Source of the DNA: an uncultured Campylobacter sp.
Lineage (GTDB): Bacteria > Campylobacterota > Campylobacteria > Campylobacterales > Campylobacteraceae
Length of the DNA stretch: 64,000 bases
Assembly (NCBI RefSeq): GCF_938039205.1
Contig: NZ_CALHVM010000049.1
Coordinates: 1-64,000, forward strand
Direction of reading: 5' to 3'
The translations under genes and the position numbers were made by a program. Shown one piece after another: positions 59,496-64,000 of this stretch. Below the pieces are notes generated by a model. It was given only the letters and a program-made list of their open reading frames with translations. It ran no database searches and was not told the DNA's origin. Numbering within the stretch: the first letter of the stretch is position 1; the number at the start of each line of letters is the position of its first letter.

Positions 59496-60269
59496 TTAGT
59501 ACCTAACGTTATTTACCTTTAGAAAATCTCTCAGCGCTTCGTATTCGCCGTTTTCAAAGTATCGCCATTTACCGGGCTTTAGCATGCCAAGATCGACGCG
59601 ACCGAAACTAACGCGCTTTAAATCCATCACTTCAAGGTCGAAATACCCGAAAAATCGGCGTAGCTCGCGGTTTTGTCCCTCGTTTATCACGACTTTTAGC
59701 TTCGTAAAGCCGCCGCTCGAGCCAAAAATTTTATAGTCTAAAAAAGGCTTAAATTCCATCGACTTTATCGCAGTTTTAGCATGTGCGCCCTTGGTAGCGT
59801 CCGCAGCGAAAAACCCCTCGTTCATCGCCGTTATCACTTCAGGCGTTATCTCACCTTTTACCTTGAGATAATACTCGCGCTCGATGTCGCTATTCATCAG
59901 CGCGGTAGCGATCGCTGGAGCGTCCGTTAGCAAAAGTAGTCCCTCGCTAGCGTAGTCAAGCCGCCCGATACTAACAAATTTAGCAAACTGTCGGTCAAGG
60001 CTATCATAGATAGTTTTGCGTCCGCGGTCGTCTTTTTTACTAACCAGTTCGCCCTTTTGTTTGTGATAAACGATCATCGTAAATTCTTTTTTTAGCCTTA
60101 CTATGCGACCGTTTATCTTTACTTTATCCTCATCGCTAACGCTAGTGGCTAGCTCGCTAACGACGCGGCCGTTTACGCTAACTTTGCCCTGTTTTATGAG
60201 CTCATCAGCCTCTCTACGCGAATAACTCGTGTTATGCGATATAAATTTATTTAATCTGCTTTTTTGCAT
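59496..60269 (-). CDS. rRNA/tRNA pseudouridine synthase, RluB/RsuA family
   Basis: This 257-residue enzyme has an N-terminal S4 RNA-binding domain (SRLNKFISHNTSYSRREADELIKQGKVSVNG). The catalytic domain has the Asp-containing motif GRLDYASEGLLLLT, with later GQNRELRRFFGYF. It modifies a uridine in rRNA, the exact site (16S or 23S) being open. It is one base from kdsD on the same strand. Confidence 0.92.
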   Translation of the reverse strand: MQKSRLNKFISHNTSYSRREADELIKQGKVSVNGRVVSELATSVSDEDKVKINGRIVRLKKEFTMIVYHKQKGELVSKKDDRGRKTIYDSLDRQFAKFVSIGRLDYASEGLLLLTDAPAIATALMNSDIEREYYLKVKGEITPEVITAMNEGFFAADATKGAHAKTAIKSMEFKPFLDYKIFGSSGGFTKLKVVINEGQNRELRRFFGYFDLEVMDLKRVSFGRVDLGMLKPGKWRYFENGEYEALRDFLKVNNVRY

Positions 60270-60270
60270 T

Positions 60271-61230
60271 TTATAGTCCTAAATTTGCAAGGTCGTGTAT
60301 GTGTAAAACGCCGACCGGAACGCCGTTTTCTACGACGGCTAGTAGCTGTATCTTATACCGCTCGATGAGCGCTAACGCATCTATCGCTAACATCTCTTTA
60401 TCATTTAGCTCTTTTGGCTTTATCGTCGCGTATTTGATCGCAGCGTCGTTTAGATCAAAGTCCTCTCTCATCAGCGCGCGCCTAAGGTCTCCGTCGCTTA
60501 AAATCGCATCCAAAACGCCGTCTTTATCGACGATCAAAACTGTACCGAGTTTGCCGTGCGTCATCGTGTCGATCGCCTGTTTTAAGCTCGCATTCCAGCG
60601 TACTATCGGCAAATTTTCGCTTCTCATCACGTCTTTTACTTTTAAAAATAATCTCTTGCCAAGACTTCCACCTGGATGAAAATTTGCAAAATCCTCTTTT
60701 TTAAAGCCTCGCTTTTCCATCAGGCAAACGGCTAACGCATCACCTAGAGCTAACGTTAGCGTCGTCGAGCTAGTCGGTGCGGCATCTAGCGGGCAGGCCT
60801 CTTTGCTAACGTCAAGCTTCACAAACGCGTCGCTAAATTTACCCAGCGTGCTAAATTTATCCCTCGCCATCGCAACTATCGGTACGCCAAAACGCTGCAC
60901 ATGAGGTAGGATCTTGGTTAGCTCCTCGCTCTCGCCGCTAAAGCTGATAGCTAGCAGCGTATCGTCCTTGCCGATCATACCCAGGTCGCCGTGCATCGCC
61001 TCGGTCGGATGCATGAAAAAGCTAGGCGTACCAGTGCTAGCAAGCGTCGCGGCGATCTTTGCGCCGACGTGTCCACTTTTACCCACGCCCGTAACCACGA
61101 CTTTGCCTTTGGTTTGGTATAAAATCTCGACCGCTTTTTCAAATTCGCCGTCTAAAATTTCGGCATTTCTTGTTAGCTCGTTAGCTTCGGTCTTTAGCAC
61201 GTTAGCAGCTATTTTTATCATCTCGCTCAT
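60271..61230 (-). CDS. kdsD: Arabinose-5-phosphate isomerase (KdsD/KpsF type)
   Basis: Interconverts ribulose-5-P and arabinose-5-P, first step to the lipopolysaccharide sugar Kdo. The 319 residues comprise an N-terminal SIS domain (VVTGVGKSGHVGAKIAATLASTGTPSFFMHPTEA, GDLGMIGKDD) and two C-terminal CBS domains (VKDVMRSENLPIVRWNASL and ATIKPKELNDKEML). It belongs to a minus-strand operon with rnj and rsmA, and the gene order is compact. Confidence 0.93.
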   Translation of the reverse strand: MSEMIKIAANVLKTEANELTRNAEILDGEFEKAVEILYQTKGKVVVTGVGKSGHVGAKIAATLASTGTPSFFMHPTEAMHGDLGMIGKDDTLLAISFSGESEELTKILPHVQRFGVPIVAMARDKFSTLGKFSDAFVKLDVSKEACPLDAAPTSSTTLTLALGDALAVCLMEKRGFKKEDFANFHPGGSLGKRLFLKVKDVMRSENLPIVRWNASLKQAIDTMTHGKLGTVLIVDKDGVLDAILSDGDLRRALMREDFDLNDAAIKYATIKPKELNDKEMLAIDALALIERYKIQLLAVVENGVPVGVLHIHDLANLGL

Positions 61231-61239
61231 TTTACGCCC

Positions 61240-63390
61240 TTACATCAGGTATATGATCGGCACGATAGTCGGGTATTTTTTGACTTTTCTAAATATATGC
61301 TTGCGGATGACTTGGCGCACCTGCCCCTCGAGTATCCTGCCGTCTTTTAAAAGCTCCTCTTTAACGTTACTTAGATACTGCTCCAGCACTCCCTCCATCT
61401 CTTTTCTAAACTCGCCGTCTTGCTTATCGCCCACGAGTCCGTAGCTGATGACGCGAGGCTTGTTTATGAGCTTAGCGCCGTGGCGGGAAATTTGCGCGAT
61501 GATCATCACGACGCCCGCTTCGGCCAAATTTTGCCTGTCGATCACGACGTCGTCTGAAATTTGCTTGTTGATTTGGTTATCGATAAAGACTTTGCCAGTT
61601 TTTACCGTCTTGGCGCGCTTCATGTATTTTTGGCAAATTTCTATCTGATCGCCGTCGCTCATCAGATAGATGTTTCGCTCGTCCACGCCACATGCCACGG
61701 CCGTTTCTTTATGTTTTGCGATGTGGTTGTACTCGCCGTGGATCGGGAGGAAAAATTTAGGCTTTATCAGGCGCAGCATCAGCTTTTGCTCCTCTTGCGC
61801 TGCGTGACCGCTCACGTGTATCTCGCTAAAGTCCTGATACGCGACGCTAGCGCCTGATTTGATGAGGAAATTTAGCACCGTAGAGACGCTGCTTTCGTTG
61901 CCCGGGATCGCCTTTGAGCTGATGATGATCTGATCGGTCGGCTTTATTTTTATATATTTGTGCTCATCGGTAGCCATGCGGTATAGCGCGCTCATCGTCT
62001 CGCCCTGAGAGCCGGTGGTGACGATCAGCACCTCGTTATCTTTAAATTTGCCGACTTCGTTAGCGTCGATAAAAATTTTCTTATCCAGCTTGATGTAGCC
62101 AAGCTCCATCGCAGTGTAGAGGTTGCGCTCCATGCTGCGGCCGATGACGCAGACCTTGCGGTTGTATTTTAGTCCCCAGTCGATCGCCTGATAAACGCGA
62201 TGGATGTTGGAGCTAAACGTGCTCATTATCACGCGGCCTTTGGCTTTGGAAAATATCGCGTCAAAGGTCTTACCCACGCTGCTTTCGCTTTTAGTAAAGC
62301 CCTCTCGGTAGCTGTTCGTGCTATCGCTCATGAGGCACAGTACGCCGCGTTCGCCGTAATAGGCTAGGCGCCCCAGATCGGTAGGATAGCCGTCGATCGG
62401 GGTGTGGTCAATCTTAAAGTCGCCCGTGTGGATGATGGTACCCGCCTTTGTCGTGATGGCAAGCGCGCTGGCATCGATGATAGAGTGCGTGATATGTATC
62501 CACTCGACCTCAAAATCTCCTATCAGATACGGCTTACGCTTTTCAACCGAGCGGAAAAGCGAACGCTCCTGCTTTAGGCCGTGCTCTTCAAATTTGTTAT
62601 TTATCATACCCAGCGGCAACGGCGTGGCGTAAATAGGAAATTTAAACTCTTTATAAAAGTAGGGAACCGCACCGATGTGATCCTCGTGTGCGTGCGTGAT
62701 GACGACGCCTTTTATCTTGTCTTTTATCTTGCGTACGTAGTCAAAGTCGGGGATCAGGATATCCACGCCGTGCATACTCTCGCTAGGAAAGCTCATGCCA
62801 ATATCTACGATGATCGCGCTCGTGTCAGTTTCAAAAACGGTCATATTTCCGCCGATTTCGCCCAGCCCACCAAGAGGCGTGATGCGGATCCTGTGATCGG
62901 TCGAGTTTAGGTATTTCATCGGCTCCAGGCGCAGTTCGTGGACGGCCTTATTTGCCTCCATAGACGCGGCGATATCTTGCTGCCACTGCTCGTTACCGTT
63001 TAGCTTAGCGGGTAAATTTTTCTTTGGTTTTCTCTGTTTTTTCGGTTTAGCTTCGCCCGTTTGATTTTCGGTGTTAGCAGCTTGTTTGTTAGCGTTTTTA
63101 TTATCGTTTTGCACGCTGTTTTGAGAGTTTTGTTTGTTATTTTTACTGCGATTTCTTTTGCCGTTTTGTTTGTTAGTATTAGCTTGCTCGCCGTTTTGCG
63201 CCTGCTGTTCGCCGCCGTCAAAAGGCTCTAAAAAGAAATTATCTATCACGCTTTGACTAGCTTTTTGCTCGCCATTTTGCGTGTTTTGGTCTAAATTTTC
63301 TTGCTTATTTTTATTTCTCGGGCGAAATCTGCGCTTTTTATTGCTCTTGCCCTGAGAAACTACCGCTTTTTCTTCGTTTTTGTCGTTCAT
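61240..63390 (-). CDS. rnj: Ribonuclease J
   Basis: This 716-residue metallo-beta-lactamase nuclease matures and degrades RNA. Residues about 165-700 hold the catalytic domain with PLGGLGEIGGN, metal ligands THAHEDHIGAVP and VSGHAAQEE, and a C-terminal region. The first ~145 residues are an Asn/Gln/Lys-rich low-complexity extension (KQENLDQNTQNGEQK and similar), as in Helicobacter RNase J, where such an extension takes part in complex formation. The first 53 bases overlap the end of rsmA in another frame. Confidence 0.95.
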   Translation of the reverse strand: MNDKNEEKAVVSQGKSNKKRRFRPRNKNKQENLDQNTQNGEQKASQSVIDNFFLEPFDGGEQQAQNGEQANTNKQNGKRNRSKNNKQNSQNSVQNDNKNANKQAANTENQTGEAKPKKQRKPKKNLPAKLNGNEQWQQDIAASMEANKAVHELRLEPMKYLNSTDHRIRITPLGGLGEIGGNMTVFETDTSAIIVDIGMSFPSESMHGVDILIPDFDYVRKIKDKIKGVVITHAHEDHIGAVPYFYKEFKFPIYATPLPLGMINNKFEEHGLKQERSLFRSVEKRKPYLIGDFEVEWIHITHSIIDASALAITTKAGTIIHTGDFKIDHTPIDGYPTDLGRLAYYGERGVLCLMSDSTNSYREGFTKSESSVGKTFDAIFSKAKGRVIMSTFSSNIHRVYQAIDWGLKYNRKVCVIGRSMERNLYTAMELGYIKLDKKIFIDANEVGKFKDNEVLIVTTGSQGETMSALYRMATDEHKYIKIKPTDQIIISSKAIPGNESSVSTVLNFLIKSGASVAYQDFSEIHVSGHAAQEEQKLMLRLIKPKFFLPIHGEYNHIAKHKETAVACGVDERNIYLMSDGDQIEICQKYMKRAKTVKTGKVFIDNQINKQISDDVVIDRQNLAEAGVVMIIAQISRHGAKLINKPRVISYGLVGDKQDGEFRKEMEGVLEQYLSNVKEELLKDGRILEGQVRQVIRKHIFRKVKKYPTIVPIIYLM

Positions 63391-64000
63391 TATCTTCCTT
63401 TAAATTTTTAAATACTTCTAGATAAAGATCGACATTTAGCTCATGCGGACGGATGTTTGTGCTCAAATTTAGCATGCTGAAAATTCGCTCGACTTCGGGC
63501 TTTTCGTAGCTTGAGCTCAAATTTTTCATCAGCGTTTTTCTGGGCGCGCTAAAGGCGATTTTGAGGTAAGTTTTAAATTTTTCGTATTCAAATTTACTCT
63601 CAAATATACCCGTTTCGCCTATTAAATTTTTACTTTTTTGCAGTTTTATAACCGAGGAAGTCACCTTCGGCGGTGGGTTAAAGTAGCTCGCATCCACGTC
63701 AAAAAGCAGCTCGCAGCTACCTTGAAGCGAGGCTAAAATCGCCAAAGAGCTAAAATCTCTATCGCCGCTTTTCGCGCTAAATTTGAGCGCGACTTCTTTT
63801 TGTATCATCACGACCAGGCCGCGACATTTCTCGTCTTCGATCGCATTTAGGATCATCTTCGTAGCAACGTAGTAGGGCAGGTTTGCCGCTAAAAAATACG
63901 GCTCATCGTTTAAGCCGCTTTCGCTCCACTGATCCAGCGCGTCTTTGCAAAAAAGTTTCAATCGTCCGTTTTGAATTTCGTTTGCGAATTTTTTCTGTAG
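63338..64000 (-). CDS. rsmA: 16S rRNA dimethyladenosine transferase, partial
   Basis: Methylates two adjacent adenosines near the 3' end of 16S rRNA. Visible here are the catalytic motif LAANLPYYVATKMI (NLPYY), the KEVALKFSAKSGDRDFSSLAILA region and the C-terminal helical domain (PPKVTSSVIKL, FSAPRKTLMKNL). The frame is open up to the window edge, so the N-terminal SAM-binding part lies outside; the in-frame TTG at 63961 is not the start. The C-terminus overlaps rnj by 53 bases. Confidence 0.93.
   Translation of the reverse strand, partial: LQKKFANEIQNGRLKLFCKDALDQWSESGLNDEPYFLAANLPYYVATKMILNAIEDEKCRGLVVMIQKEVALKFSAKSGDRDFSSLAILASLQGSCELLFDVDASYFNPPPKVTSSVIKLQKSKNLIGETGIFESKFEYEKFKTYLKIAFSAPRKTLMKNLSSSYEKPEVERIFSMLNLSTNIRPHELNVDLYLEVFKNLKEDNERQKRRKSGSFSGQEQ

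Noticed and set aside
61561..62910. Plus-strand genes opposite rnj
   Set aside because: These frames are antisense to the conserved RNase J catalytic domain and have no support of their own.

Overview
The window is a Campylobacter-type chromosome segment (Campylobacterota). The signs are thrS-infC, rpmI-rplT, rnj-rsmA, metE next to a MetF-like reductase, many TTG starts, very frequent AAATTTGA-like words between genes, and a complete respiratory sulfite reductase (mcc) operon of the Wolinella/Campylobacter kind. The moderate base composition suggests the C. showae/rectus/curvus/concisus side of the genus rather than C. jejuni; that placement is inference.

Layout. 106-1659: Tat-exported flavocytochrome c/fumarate reductase-like flavoprotein. 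1994-2069: tRNA-Val(GAC), whose 3' end is the integration site of a 14 kb mobile element (2051-16036). The element carries a tyrosine integrase, an AT-rich cargo gene, an AlpA-like regulator, a replication module with an array of twelve TATGACA/TGTCATA heptamers, a Cro/CI-type repressor with its operators, small early genes, and a compact HK97-type head and packaging module (portal, protease, capsid, connector, HNH, TerS, TerL, adaptor). There are no tail, lysis or holin genes. This is the layout of a capsid-forming phage-inducible chromosomal island (cf-PICI), a phage satellite that would make its own capsids and borrow tails. It is the most notable system in the window.

16481-43131 is mostly housekeeping: thrS, infC, a decayed gene, metF-like and metE, a C69 dipeptidase, rpmI-rplT, coaE, purM, an M20 amidohydrolase, an AGCS symporter, rarA, a TonB-dependent receptor, ung, a YbaK protein, small secreted proteins, and a DUF4209/HEPN-like protein that may be a defence gene. 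43256-44014 holds five tRNA genes (Ser, Cys, Leu, Gly, Ala) and an entericidin-like lipoprotein.

44153-59129 is the mcc region. A two-component system with a haem-binding sensor (MccR/MccS) precedes MccA, an octahaem cytochrome with seven CXXCH sites and one CX15CH site. Then come the PPIase MccB, ferredoxin MccC, NrfD-like MccD, a ResB-CcsA fused haem lyase, a Sel1 protein, a double-NosL copper protein, an ABC exporter and membrane proteins of unknown role. Electrons would pass from menaquinol via MccD/MccC to periplasmic MccA, reducing sulfite to sulfide. The window ends with an RluB/RsuA-type pseudouridine synthase, kdsD, rnj and a truncated rsmA, all on the minus strand.
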